Virus record (IMG/VR): IMGVR_UViG_3300023284_000065
Span: 1-26,442 of that record
Direction: 5' to 3' (one strand)
From: a virus
Length of the DNA stretch: 26,442 nucleotides
A program made the translations under genes and the position numbers. Shown in pieces: positions 12,720 through 21,081 of this stretch (position 1 is the stretch's first letter; every line of letters starts with the position of its first letter). The notes under the pieces were generated by a model. The model saw nothing but the letters and a program-made list of their open reading frames with translations. It was not told the DNA's origin and ran no database searches.

Positions 12720-14278
12720 GGCGTGTTTCTCCATGTTGGCTTAACAACCATTACCGAATTATGAGGGGTTTTTCTTCCCTGCATATGTTCATTCCCAAAT
12801 CTAATATAGTCATTATGGAATAACTCTTCAAGGGCTAGTTCTCCGTCTTCTTTCATCTGTTCCGCTATCTCTACTATTCGATCATTGGGATCAATCAAAA
12901 CGATAGATTTATCTTGCATGTCATTCCCTAGAAAAGAATGCGGGATGATTGCCATATCAGAGTTTTTAAAATCGCTGGTGATTTCAATGGTTTTAATAAT
13001 TCTTCTGTCGGGGTCTTCAAAAGCTTTTGATTCATCAATTATGCAATGCTTCCTGTATTCTTTACCAGTTTTAAGGTCAATCCATTCAGAGTGAATACAG
13101 GTAGGGCCATTATTTGCCCATGGAGGGTCAGGGGCATGATAACCAGCTAATATTTTATCTTGACTATCTAGTAGTAAAAATATAAAAGAATGTACCTCCC
13201 CATCCCCAATATCATAAGGCGGACAAGCTTGGACAAATCTTGATCTAACTGTAAGTGCTCCTGTGGAACCAGGTACAGTACCAAGAGTAAATCTCTGAAG
13301 TAAAGTAGTGCCTATGTTTAAGCTATCTGTTGCATAAGTAGATGCCGAGGCAGTATTAACATGATTAACAGGTGATACTGATATTCTGGCAGCAGCCGCA
13401 CTAGACGTTTTAATAGTAGGCCAGAACCCGTAATCTCCACCGGCCCCAGTTATTAATACCAGGCTCGTAGAACTTGTGCTTACATCCCCGGTAGTCGTTT
13501 TTAAACTCTCTTGGTCGATACTACCGGCAAGTGGAAGGGTGTTTATTTTTGTAGTGACCGCAGATGAAGTCGGAACTTTTGTTGCACTACTTGAAAGCGT
13601 GGTTTCAAATGTTGTAATCACCGCACCACTCACACCCTGAAATGAGGTATCCGCTTTAATAATGGTGCCATCTATAGTGGATGGAGTGGTAGTGCCTATA
13701 GGCCCAGGACTAAGTAAATCAGTGGTCGGTGTTATGCCTAAAGTAAAAGCATCATTAGTTGTACTAAAATATAAAGATACCACCTGATTATTTACAATCG
13801 TTCCAGCAGCGCTTGTTCCGTCAATGGTCTTAGCCCCAACACCATCAATATCCATTGTCATGGTGCCGGTATTACTGCCTACAGCCGTAAAGACAAACTG
13901 CTGTAAATCCACATAGGCTATAATTGTGGTAGCGGCATCAGCCGTTACAGTGGTCGTGCCTTGGACATTGCTTAGCTTTGTGGTGCCTATCTGCGTATCT
14001 GTCCCATTATCAAGCTCTTGGAACTGTTGAACGTCTGACGAATTGTCTACTCTGACTGAATATTTATCAATGCCGATCCATATTTTATTAGTTGGCTTGC
14101 CTAATGTATCCAGGGTTTGTGGGTTGGCTAGGGCGATAGATAATGCACGATTCGAGAAGATATCAGTAGGATTGGCTACAGGCTCAAGATTTTGTATCCC
14201 TATGTATATCTTCCCGCCGACTAACGGTTTCCCGTTTGTCCCGATAAACTGGGTATTTTCGCTGATAAATGCGCCCAT
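12716..14278 (-). CDS. tail fibre/tailspike B with P22-like head-binding domain (520 aa)
   Basis: Residues 1-92 form a P22-tailspike-like head-binding domain: GGKIYIGIQNLEPV, then NPQTLDTLGKPTNKIWIG and VDNSSDVQQFQEL. It should trimerise and attach to the tail. The middle is a Thr/Ser/Ala-rich shaft. The last 160 residues are different, globular and charged, with Cys and Trp (PPYDIGDGEVHSF, PPWANNGPTCIHSEW), and are probably the receptor-binding tip; I do not recognise an enzyme motif. The N-terminus is clearly paralogous to fibre A at 19259-20773. Its position after the ejection genes matches P22 gene 9. Confidence 0.8.
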   Translation of the reverse strand: MGAFISENTQFIGTNGKPLVGGKIYIGIQNLEPVANPTDIFSNRALSIALANPQTLDTLGKPTNKIWIGIDKYSVRVDNSSDVQQFQELDNGTDTQIGTTKLSNVQGTTTVTADAATTIIAYVDLQQFVFTAVGSNTGTMTMDIDGVGAKTIDGTSAAGTIVNNQVVSLYFSTTNDAFTLGITPTTDLLSPGPIGTTTPSTIDGTIIKADTSFQGVSGAVITTFETTLSSSATKVPTSSAVTTKINTLPLAGSIDQESLKTTTGDVSTSSTSLVLITGAGGDYGFWPTIKTSSAAAARISVSPVNHVNTASASTYATDSLNIGTTLLQRFTLGTVPGSTGALTVRSRFVQACPPYDIGDGEVHSFIFLLLDSQDKILAGYHAPDPPWANNGPTCIHSEWIDLKTGKEYRKHCIIDESKAFEDPDRRIIKTIEITSDFKNSDMAIIPHSFLGNDMQDKSIVLIDPNDRIVEIAEQMKEDGELALEELFHNDYIRFGNEHMQGRKTPHNSVMVVKPTWRNTP

Positions 14279-14308
14279 AAATAAGCCTTTTTAGGTTATC
14301 CTAATTTA

Positions 14309-14317
14309 TGCTATAGT
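14309..14317 (+). promoter_or_regulatory. extended -10 promoter for plus-strand gene
   Basis: TGC-TATAGT gives an extended -10 on the plus strand; the -35 (near 14289-14294) is poor. Transcription would start near 14324, only about 17 nt before the ATG at 14341, with AGGAGGAGG filling that short leader. Similar TATAGT boxes occur in the other promoters of this window. Confidence 0.5.
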
Positions 14318-14340
14318 ATTGGGATAGGAGGAGGCCCCCT

Positions 14341-14502
14341 ATGTCGGTATTTAAATTTATTATGAAAAGCATTGCTCTATTAACTTCTTGTGTTGTCATT
14401 GTCAAAACAGTGGAAATATTTTTCGGCGTATTACCCGCTTATGGCACCGCCTTGTTTTTAGCTATGTATGTTGTTCCTCAGCTGGTTGAAAACCATTTTT
14501 AA
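14341..14502 (+). CDS. plus-strand small membrane protein, moron/exclusion candidate (53 aa)
   Basis: The only gene on the plus strand. ATG has AGGAGGAGG at 6-nt spacing. The product begins MSVFKFIMKSIALLTSCVVI and has two membrane-helix-length segments (about 9-28 and 29-46). It is cut into the structural operon between the last ejection-protein gene and a tailspike-like gene. In P22 this is exactly where the immI/sieA module sits, with sieA (superinfection exclusion, inner membrane) read against the late genes. The analogy is positional; no SieA similarity is claimed. It has its own promoter-like box but no visible terminator. Confidence 0.7.
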   Translation: MSVFKFIMKSIALLTSCVVIVKTVEIFFGVLPAYGTALFLAMYVVPQLVENHF

Positions 14503-14520
14503 ATACCATCCAATAAATCA

Positions 14521-16203
14521 TTAATTTCTACGCCTTAGCTGTTCTGTGCTTACTTCAATATCAATAGTATCTCCATTATCAGTTCCCTGCGCCCCTGTAA
14601 CTACTGCTGCTATTCCTGCCAACCTGTTTTCTTTTGCGATTTCACCCGCTAATTTAGCAACAGCATTATCAGGTAATTGCGTAAGGTCTATATCTTTCTT
14701 CATTAGCAATTCTGCTAACTCAGAAGCGCTACGTTGTGCTTTAGGCGTATTCTTAAAATAAATTGATGTGATTTTTTTGGCATCTTTACCCGCTCTCACA
14801 ATTTGGTCCGCAAATTGTGCATTCCTGGCAGTTAATCTCTGAGCTAATTTTCTTGATATCGTGCCAATGGCAGGAACTAAAATAGCACCAGGAGTACCAC
14901 CTATAAGACCACCAGCACCAACGCCTAAAGCACCACCTACAATATTGGTGGCTTGTCCTTCTGAGAAACCAAATCGACCAATTAATTTAAAAAGATTTTC
15001 TGCTTTACCCCCTTTAACAACTTTCTGCATTGCTGCTTTTTCTTGTGCATTAAAGAACCGGCTTTGCCTTTTGTTATTTAGTATGCTGCGGAATTGGACT
15101 CTTATTCCATTCTCGAATCCACTAGCTTGCAATCGAGCTTTTTCAAATGCCTCCTGTAATAATTCAGAGCGTCTAGCTCTACCCCATAACTCCCTGGCAA
15201 CCTTGTATCTTTTACTAATATCAGTTGTAAGCCCTGCTGGCTTATCAAATACATTAGACCCTGCACTATCTAAGAATGAATCAATTTCATCAATCATCTT
15301 AACCCCTAGAGCCTTATCAGCGGGGTCAATAGATTTAGCTGCATTTTGAGCCACTTTCCTTAAAGTATCTAAATCTGTTAATGAAATATCTTCCCCCACC
15401 CTTTCATTTAAACGCTGCAACGCCTTATTTGCCTTAGGTGTGATATCAGGGTCTAGTCCTGCTTCTCTTGTCGATTTATTCAACCGATCAACTAAAGTTT
15501 TAAATGCATCAGCTTTAACTGATACCCCTAAATCATCTATTTCCTTAAATACTGCCCTTGAAGCATCAAACAATTGTTCTTTAGATGGGGCTGATTCTTG
15601 TACAGCCTTGGTAAATAGGTCATCGGCCTTGGCCTCTCTAAGTCCTTTTTTAAACTTAATCACTGATTTAACGCCCTGAAACCCTGCCAATTCTGCTAAT
15701 GCCGTTGGTATAGTCGCTGCCGCCGCCGCTAATGCAGGGCTTTCTGTTTTCTCAAAAACCGCATCCCCTAAAGCTTTCTGGGCTTCCTGGAATTTCTCTC
15801 CAAAAGGCTCAAATACTTCTGCTACAGCTTGTACCTGCTCTTTACCTGCTTCTGTCCTTGGTTCAAAGGTTAAAGCCTCTCGAACCTGTTCTATAGTCTT
15901 GGTGGCCTCTTCAGGCCCAGCTGTGACGGCTCTAGCCATGCCGGCGATACCGCTAACAGCTTCTGCCCCCGCTGCTGTACCTAAGTTTAAAATAGCTTCT
16001 AACGTCCCTAGAGCCCTTTCTTGCAATCCTCTGCTTTCCGCTTGTGGCTGAGTGGGTTGCTCTTGGGGCGTTACTCCTTGCGCTTCTGGTAGGGTTATGG
16101 TGCCACGCCTTACCAATTCGTTAAATCGCTCCAATTTATCCGGGGGCAATTGGTCTTGAATGCCTCTATTTGCTATTTCCTGGACTTCCTCAAGCGTTGC
16201 CAT
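14521..16203 (-). CDS. ejection/internal virion protein, gp16-position (560 aa)
   Basis: Third and last of three large proteins between gp14-like and the tailspike-like gene, the place of P22 gene 16, whose product is ejected into the cell with the DNA. It starts MATLEEVQEIANRG and has an early segment RALGTLEAILNLGTAAGAEA seen in many phage internal virion proteins, a long helical middle, and a Gly/Ala-rich hydrophobic stretch (about 420-450) that could cross a membrane. No transglycosylase motif is evident. It overlaps the upstream gene by one base (stop/start at 16203). Confidence 0.75.
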   Translation of the reverse strand: MATLEEVQEIANRGIQDQLPPDKLERFNELVRRGTITLPEAQGVTPQEQPTQPQAESRGLQERALGTLEAILNLGTAAGAEAVSGIAGMARAVTAGPEEATKTIEQVREALTFEPRTEAGKEQVQAVAEVFEPFGEKFQEAQKALGDAVFEKTESPALAAAAATIPTALAELAGFQGVKSVIKFKKGLREAKADDLFTKAVQESAPSKEQLFDASRAVFKEIDDLGVSVKADAFKTLVDRLNKSTREAGLDPDITPKANKALQRLNERVGEDISLTDLDTLRKVAQNAAKSIDPADKALGVKMIDEIDSFLDSAGSNVFDKPAGLTTDISKRYKVARELWGRARRSELLQEAFEKARLQASGFENGIRVQFRSILNNKRQSRFFNAQEKAAMQKVVKGGKAENLFKLIGRFGFSEGQATNIVGGALGVGAGGLIGGTPGAILVPAIGTISRKLAQRLTARNAQFADQIVRAGKDAKKITSIYFKNTPKAQRSASELAELLMKKDIDLTQLPDNAVAKLAGEIAKENRLAGIAAVVTGAQGTDNGDTIDIEVSTEQLRRRN

Positions 16204-17759
16204 TAAAAGCCCTCAATTAGTTGTTTATCTGTCATTCCTGATAGATTTAAAGTTTTTTCACCTGTCCCTGTTGGCCTGAATTCACCTACAAAATCTATTA
16301 CAACATCTTCAGGTTTCATGCCTTGACTTGTAGCAAGAGTATTAAAGCTTTTCTCTAAAGCAATTTGAGAAGTCCTTTGGCCTTCAAATAACTGTTTTGA
16401 CCGATCAACAAAATCTTTTCTTTGTATGTCATCTAATCTCTCACCCCTCAATATTTTATTATATTGAGCCCTAATCCTAGAAGGAACACTCCCTGAATTT
16501 TGAGCGGTTGCAAATTCACTCTCTCTTACTACAGAGCCAGGATCAAGAATTTTCATAAAATTAAAGATTAGTGCTAAATCGCCAGCAGCAGTAGGGTCTG
16601 CGCCACTTCTTTGTACTTTCTTAAAAGCATCACGGATTTTAATAAAATCACCCGACAACTTAGTGAACTCCTTTCTAACTCCACCCACATCTGATAGCTT
16701 AGGCCCTTCTCCTTTAGAGTCTGATTCAATAGCTGCAGTGATAGCTTGAACTTGTTCGCTATCAGCGCCAAATTCCTCAATAGCTATTTGTCGATCACCA
16801 ATCAGCTTGCCAACGCTGGACTTAAATTCTTGAGGTGCTTTTTGTAAAGAATTAAAATCTTCTTGAGTTATATTACCCGCTTTCAAATCAGCTCTTGCTT
16901 TTCCTATAGTAGTAAAAGGAACAGGGGCTTTTCTTGCCGCTGCTCGTTCTTCTGTTCTTACAGTTCTAGCTTCTTCTGGGGCTCGGGTTCTAGTTAGAAA
17001 TTGATCTATTAAATCATTTCTATTACCCACTAATTCAGGATCGGTCGGAGCTTGCAGAATAGCATCGACTACCCTTGTGTCCTTGCCACGCCCTAAAAGA
17101 TTTTGCCTTATTCGATTCAACTTTTCATTCTGGATAGCAGGGACATCATTTCTTATACCTTCCAGTAAATTACGGGTTCCTTGCTGTATTTGTTGTTGTT
17201 CTGTTTGTTGTAGGGTTGTCGCATTTCTTAGAACTACATCTGTAGCCGTTCCAAGTATTTGCATTTTCTGAAGAGACAATCCCCGCTGTAATGGCGTTTC
17301 ATTCGCAATATCAACCCATTTCTTTATTCTTGCAGACTTTTCCTGGTCGCTGACATTCTCACGCTGTATGTTTTTAATATGATCCCCAATAGCCTTTATT
17401 GATTGCTGATTGTCTTCAATCCCAGAAATAAAAACCGCTGCTTTTGCTCCTGTTTCAACTATCCTTTGGGTATTTTTAATTTCTTGGTCATTTCTTCTAT
17501 CAGCAAGACCTTGTATATTCTTACCAAAAACAGGGTCGATTAAGAAAATCTGGCTTAATGCTTCTTCTGCCCCCCCATCGTCAGCCAAAACTTGTTTTGC
17601 AAGTTCGCCTTTTTGTTGCCGTTCTAACCCCTGTTTTTCTTCCTCTTGTTCTTTTTCACGTCTTGCTAAACCAATAGATATTCCTCTTGATAGAGCCTCA
17701 AAGCCTTGTGAAAAATCAGGCACTAAAGACCGTCCGCTAATTCCGCTTGTATGTGGCAT
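16203..17759 (-). CDS. ejection/internal virion protein, gp20-position (518 aa)
   Basis: A mostly helical, Gln/Glu/Arg-rich protein. A block near residues 390-460 (AAGDLALIFNFMKILDPGSV, then RESEFATAQNSG and a VPSRIRAQYNKIL run) is widely conserved in phage DNA-ejection proteins of the podovirus type. The N-terminus (SLVPDFSQGFEALSRGISIG) also fits. It lies between gp7-like and gp16-position genes with one-base overlaps, so all three are made together and probably form the ejected channel. Confidence 0.8.
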   Translation of the reverse strand: MPHTSGISGRSLVPDFSQGFEALSRGISIGLARREKEQEEEKQGLERQQKGELAKQVLADDGGAEEALSQIFLIDPVFGKNIQGLADRRNDQEIKNTQRIVETGAKAAVFISGIEDNQQSIKAIGDHIKNIQRENVSDQEKSARIKKWVDIANETPLQRGLSLQKMQILGTATDVVLRNATTLQQTEQQQIQQGTRNLLEGIRNDVPAIQNEKLNRIRQNLLGRGKDTRVVDAILQAPTDPELVGNRNDLIDQFLTRTRAPEEARTVRTEERAAARKAPVPFTTIGKARADLKAGNITQEDFNSLQKAPQEFKSSVGKLIGDRQIAIEEFGADSEQVQAITAAIESDSKGEGPKLSDVGGVRKEFTKLSGDFIKIRDAFKKVQRSGADPTAAGDLALIFNFMKILDPGSVVRESEFATAQNSGSVPSRIRAQYNKILRGERLDDIQRKDFVDRSKQLFEGQRTSQIALEKSFNTLATSQGMKPEDVVIDFVGEFRPTGTGEKTLNLSGMTDKQLIEGF

Positions 17760-18619
17760 TATATTTTAGCCTCTAGCTCATTAAGCAAATTCGGGATATC
17801 AATTACATCAAATCCACAAAATTCATAAACATGATGTGGATATTTTTCTCTAACTTCAGTAGAAAGAAAACCCATATTAGAACACTGTTCTATAATTGTT
17901 CCCTTGGCTTTTTCTATCCAGTCCCATTCGTGGATATTTAGATCGACAATCTTACCTATGACTTCCACATTTTCTTTTAATCTAGGATCAGAGAATTGGG
18001 CCGCTATTCCGAGTGCTGATAATAATGCCGCTGTTCTAAATTGTTCTTGCGCAACATCAGCCTGCCGATCAACAAGAATACCTTGACCTAAAGCTCTTCC
18101 AGTATCACGCTGGATATCAGATATCGCTGATGAAGTTCTTAAGCCAATGTCACCCAACCCTAAAGCGGCCTGCCTGCCACCGCCTATCAAGTCACCTAGC
18201 CCTGATTGTAAAACATTTGAGATGTCAAATCCTACAGTAGCGGGAATTTCTGCTATTTGTTGCAACCCGGCACCAGACCTTGTTAAACCACCAGCAGCTA
18301 GTTGATTCTGAATAATATCTTGTCTTTCTCCAACTAAGGAGCCAAAGGTTTGGGTACTAAATATATCAGATAATCTTTGCTCAAGACCTCCTACAGTGGT
18401 CCCTGCTTGAAATTCGGGAAGCGCACCAACGCCAGCTTGAACAAATGGCTGAACAATACCTTGCGTGATTTCAAATTGTCGGCGCTGTTCTGCTATAGCC
18501 TCTCTATTGGCTTCGGCTTCTATCTCTGCGGCTCTTGTTGCTGAATCATCCCCTCCCCCTCCTCCACCAAATATTCCAAAAGGGTTATATTTAATTAAGC
18601 GCTCTAATCTATCAAACAT
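17759..18619 (-). CDS. gp7-like ejection protein with S74-type C-terminal motif (286 aa)
   Basis: The N-terminus has a Gly-rich loop then a charged helix (EIEAEANREAIAEQRRQFE) followed by Ala/Gly/Gln-rich helices, typical of P22 gp7-like DNA-transfer proteins. At 211-218 is DPRLKENV, the start of the S74 intramolecular-chaperone-like region also common at the C-terminus of these proteins; the following 68 residues fit a short version. It lies after gp14-like, as in P22, and overlaps it by 8 nt. Confidence 0.8.
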   Translation of the reverse strand: MFDRLERLIKYNPFGIFGGGGGGDDSATRAAEIEAEANREAIAEQRRQFEITQGIVQPFVQAGVGALPEFQAGTTVGGLEQRLSDIFSTQTFGSLVGERQDIIQNQLAAGGLTRSGAGLQQIAEIPATVGFDISNVLQSGLGDLIGGGRQAALGLGDIGLRTSSAISDIQRDTGRALGQGILVDRQADVAQEQFRTAALLSALGIAAQFSDPRLKENVEVIGKIVDLNIHEWDWIEKAKGTIIEQCSNMGFLSTEVREKYPHHVYEFCGFDVIDIPNLLNELEAKI

Positions 18620-18986
18620 AGCTACACCTTTTTAATTTAAATATTCTCATATTATCTTTAGCCCCTAAGCTTTTCATGCCCGCAAAATGGGCCATATAAC
18701 ACACGTCTTTTCTTTCTCTGGATATCGAAGCAAAAATAAACTCTGCTCCCGTGTTATCAAATACCCACTTAAACGCTTTCTTTGCGCTTTGAATTGCTTT
18801 TTTACCTCTACAATCTACACCCATAGTAGCATGAATTTTAACGCCATTTTGTTCAGGCTCAAAAGACCAAAGACCTTGATCTATACCATTCTCGGATTGA
18901 ATCAAATAAATGATTTTAGTGGATACAATCAAAGGCCAGTTTATAAGTTTCTTAATGCGCCTGTAATTTAGTGAGCGTTCAATCAT
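18612..18986 (-). CDS. gp14-like GNAT-fold protein (124 aa)
   Basis: The centre reads HATMGVDCRGKKAIQSAKKA, then a strand EFIFASI and a segment ending HFAGMKSLG, the layout of GNAT acetyltransferases and of the P22 gp14-type head assembly family. The acetyl-CoA loop is reduced to CRGKKA, so catalysis is uncertain. Its place just before the gp7-like gene is that of P22 gene 14. Coupled by ATGA to the upstream gene. Confidence 0.65.
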   Translation of the reverse strand: MIERSLNYRRIKKLINWPLIVSTKIIYLIQSENGIDQGLWSFEPEQNGVKIHATMGVDCRGKKAIQSAKKAFKWVFDNTGAEFIFASISRERKDVCYMAHFAGMKSLGAKDNMRIFKLKRCSYV

Positions 18987-19246
18987 TGCGGCGCTTGACT
19001 TTCGGATGCGGCTTTAAAAGCAGCCCAATCAGATTTAACCTGAGCAGTATGAACAACAGCAGCGATATCCTGAACTCTCATATCTTCCTTAGTAATATCA
19101 GGACAATCAGGAGTACATACATGACGATGATATGTTCTACTTACTTCTTTTCCATCTTCTTCTATTATCGTATCAGTACGAATCTGTATCTGCCCCATAA
19201 TTAAAATTTCGATGCTACCTAATTCTTTTCTTTTTGTTAATGGCAT
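18983..19246 (-). CDS. small tail-region protein (87 aa)
   Basis: The text IEILIMGQIQIRTDTIIEEDG, then SRTYHRHVCTPD and a helical end (VVHTAQVKSDWAAFKAA) matches a small protein seen in many phage tail regions, of unknown role. It follows fibre A by 12 nt and overlaps the gp14-like gene. Confidence 0.65.
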   Translation of the reverse strand: MPLTKRKELGSIEILIMGQIQIRTDTIIEEDGKEVSRTYHRHVCTPDCPDITKEDMRVQDIAAVVHTAQVKSDWAAFKAASESQAPQ

Positions 19247-19258
19247 TTTAAATTTCCT

Positions 19259-20773
19259 TTAAGCTACTTGATACATTCCCTGAAAATCAACTCTTGCACT
19301 ATTACCAAAAATAGCTACAGAAGAAGTACCAGTCGCTCCGGCCGTTCTGCCTCGGACCCTTCCAGTTGTACCATTAGATGTGAAATCAAAATTAAACGAT
19401 ACTGGAGAAGCAGCTAAACTAGAACTAATACCACATACAGCGGTTCCCGAACTAAAAGCTGTATCAACCGTAAAAGGTAAACCGCCATATAATGATGTAC
19501 TGCCGTCCCCTAAACTATTTATAGTCAAAGTACAATTAATAAAAACCAACTTCCCTATCTTCACATAATGTCCAATTTGATTTGTGTAGGTGGTAGTAGT
19601 TGCTCCATCTAACACCGGCGTCCATGTTCCTTCTTCATAATCATCAAGATCATTAGCCCCAGATGATGCCACTTGGGTTGACGGGAATGTAACGTGACCT
19701 GCTGTTTTTAAAGTTGTCGCTCCAAGAATACCTACGTTGGAATCAAATGTTAAGTTACTCCCCGACTTTGGCGCTAAATCCCCAGTTGCGTCAATAACAA
19801 ACATTGGGAAACAAGTGGTATCAGTAGATTCATCAGCTACGGTTATTTGTGTTGGAACCCCACTAGAAGCCGCCGCACTTTCCCAATCCGTTCCATCAGA
19901 GGTTAATACATTTCCCGAAGTACCGGGGGCAATAGATGTAACAGCGTTCGTGCCTTCTCCTATCAATACATTATTTTCAGTATGGGTAACGGCTCCAGTC
20001 CCTCCATTAGCAACAGGTAGTGTTCCGGTAACATCGGCAGACATATCTACATTAGACAAACTATTGCCCGTGGCATTTGCGTCAAATGTTTTATTAGTGA
20101 GAACATCTGTTGTAGCCTTTCCCATAAGGGTATCTGTGGCATCTGGGAGCGTTATAGACCTTGCCGCCGTATGAGAAGTAATAAGAGTAAGCTTGGTGCC
20201 GGTTGTAGCCCCGCTTTGATCCAGTATAGTTTCCTTTGTAGAATCGACATCGTCTTGAAAGGTTAACTCACTCCCTGATACCGCTTTTAAGTTCAAATCT
20301 CCTGAAGTAGAAGAAACTGTATTCGCGTCAAGTTGTAAATTACCGGCTTTCACTATGGTGGCGGAGGTAGTATCACCTATAGCCCCCGGCTCTGACATTT
20401 TTGCCGTTATATTTGCCGGGGTAGTCGCTACATCCGTTGCAGTCCCAGTAACAGTCTGGAGGTCTGTTGCTAATTCAGCAGTAATGCCAATTCCATCGCC
20501 ATTATCAAGCTCTTGGAACTGTTGTGCATCACTTGAATTGTCAACACGCATTGAAAACTTATCAGCACTTATCCATATTTTATTAGTTGGTTTTCCTAGA
20601 GAGTCTAGGGTTTGCGGATTAGTTATAGGAACAGTTAATGCTCTATCAGAAAATAATCCTATCCCCGTTGTTACAGGGTCTTGATTCTGCACACCTATAT
20701 ATAACTTGCCACCTGTTAACGGTTTTCCGTTAGTACCTACAAATTGGGTGTTATCACTAATAAATGCAGACAT
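19259..20773 (-). CDS. tail fibre A with P22-like head-binding domain (504 aa)
   Basis: Residues 1-92 are the same head-binding domain as in fibre B (GGKLYIGVQNQDPV, NPQTLDSLGKPTNKIWIS, VDNSSDAQQFQEL). The shaft has typical fibre repeats (LTNKTFDAN, LPVANGGTGA, NVLTSDGTDWESA). The C-terminal domain starts DDYEEGTWTPVLDGA and continues with a GHYVKIGKLVFINC strand, a common phage tip domain. It occupies the place of the tail needle gene 26 of P22, and no separate needle gene is visible. It may do host recognition while fibre B does a second contact. Confidence 0.85.
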   Translation of the reverse strand: MSAFISDNTQFVGTNGKPLTGGKLYIGVQNQDPVTTGIGLFSDRALTVPITNPQTLDSLGKPTNKIWISADKFSMRVDNSSDAQQFQELDNGDGIGITAELATDLQTVTGTATDVATTPANITAKMSEPGAIGDTTSATIVKAGNLQLDANTVSSTSGDLNLKAVSGSELTFQDDVDSTKETILDQSGATTGTKLTLITSHTAARSITLPDATDTLMGKATTDVLTNKTFDANATGNSLSNVDMSADVTGTLPVANGGTGAVTHTENNVLIGEGTNAVTSIAPGTSGNVLTSDGTDWESAAASSGVPTQITVADESTDTTCFPMFVIDATGDLAPKSGSNLTFDSNVGILGATTLKTAGHVTFPSTQVASSGANDLDDYEEGTWTPVLDGATTTTYTNQIGHYVKIGKLVFINCTLTINSLGDGSTSLYGGLPFTVDTAFSSGTAVCGISSSLAASPVSFNFDFTSNGTTGRVRGRTAGATGTSSVAIFGNSARVDFQGMYQVA

Positions 20774-20775
20774 AA

Positions 20776-21081
20776 TTAACTCACAATGCTCCGGTCACTA
20801 ACTCTGCGCCAGTTTGATCCATCTGAAAAAGCAGGAATAGAACCACCTGTTTCATCACTCACAAATATAAGTCCTGGTGCTGTTACATCAGGGACAGCCG
20901 GTAAATTCGCCACTGTATAAGTATCCAAAGTTATTTGATTACCAAAGAGCTTAGAGTTTAACTTTTCAACCAAGTCATTAATAAAATTGATATAGGTAAT
21001 AGAAATAGTAACTTTCTTACTATCCCCATCTAAAAAACCTATCGCGTCTGCTTGGTCTGGCTGTGTAGTTATTTCAGCCAT
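20776..21081 (-). CDS. small tail/structural protein (101 aa)
   Basis: The C-terminal third reads GLIFVSDETGGSIPAFSDGS then NWRRVSDR, a motif common in phage structural proteins near fibres. The N-terminus is acidic, with one helix. It overlaps the gp10-like stop by one base and precedes fibre A by 2 nt, so it is probably made with the tail parts. It could be an adaptor between tail hub and fibre. Confidence 0.7.
   Translation of the reverse strand: MAEITTQPDQADAIGFLDGDSKKVTISITYINFINDLVEKLNSKLFGNQITLDTYTVANLPAVPDVTAPGLIFVSDETGGSIPAFSDGSNWRRVSDRSIVS

Noticed and set aside
14861-15349. 162-codon plus-strand ORF
   Set aside because: It is antisense to the well-supported 560-aa ejection protein, lacks a convincing ribosome site and has Pro/Ala/Leu-rich low-sense text typical of a reverse frame.
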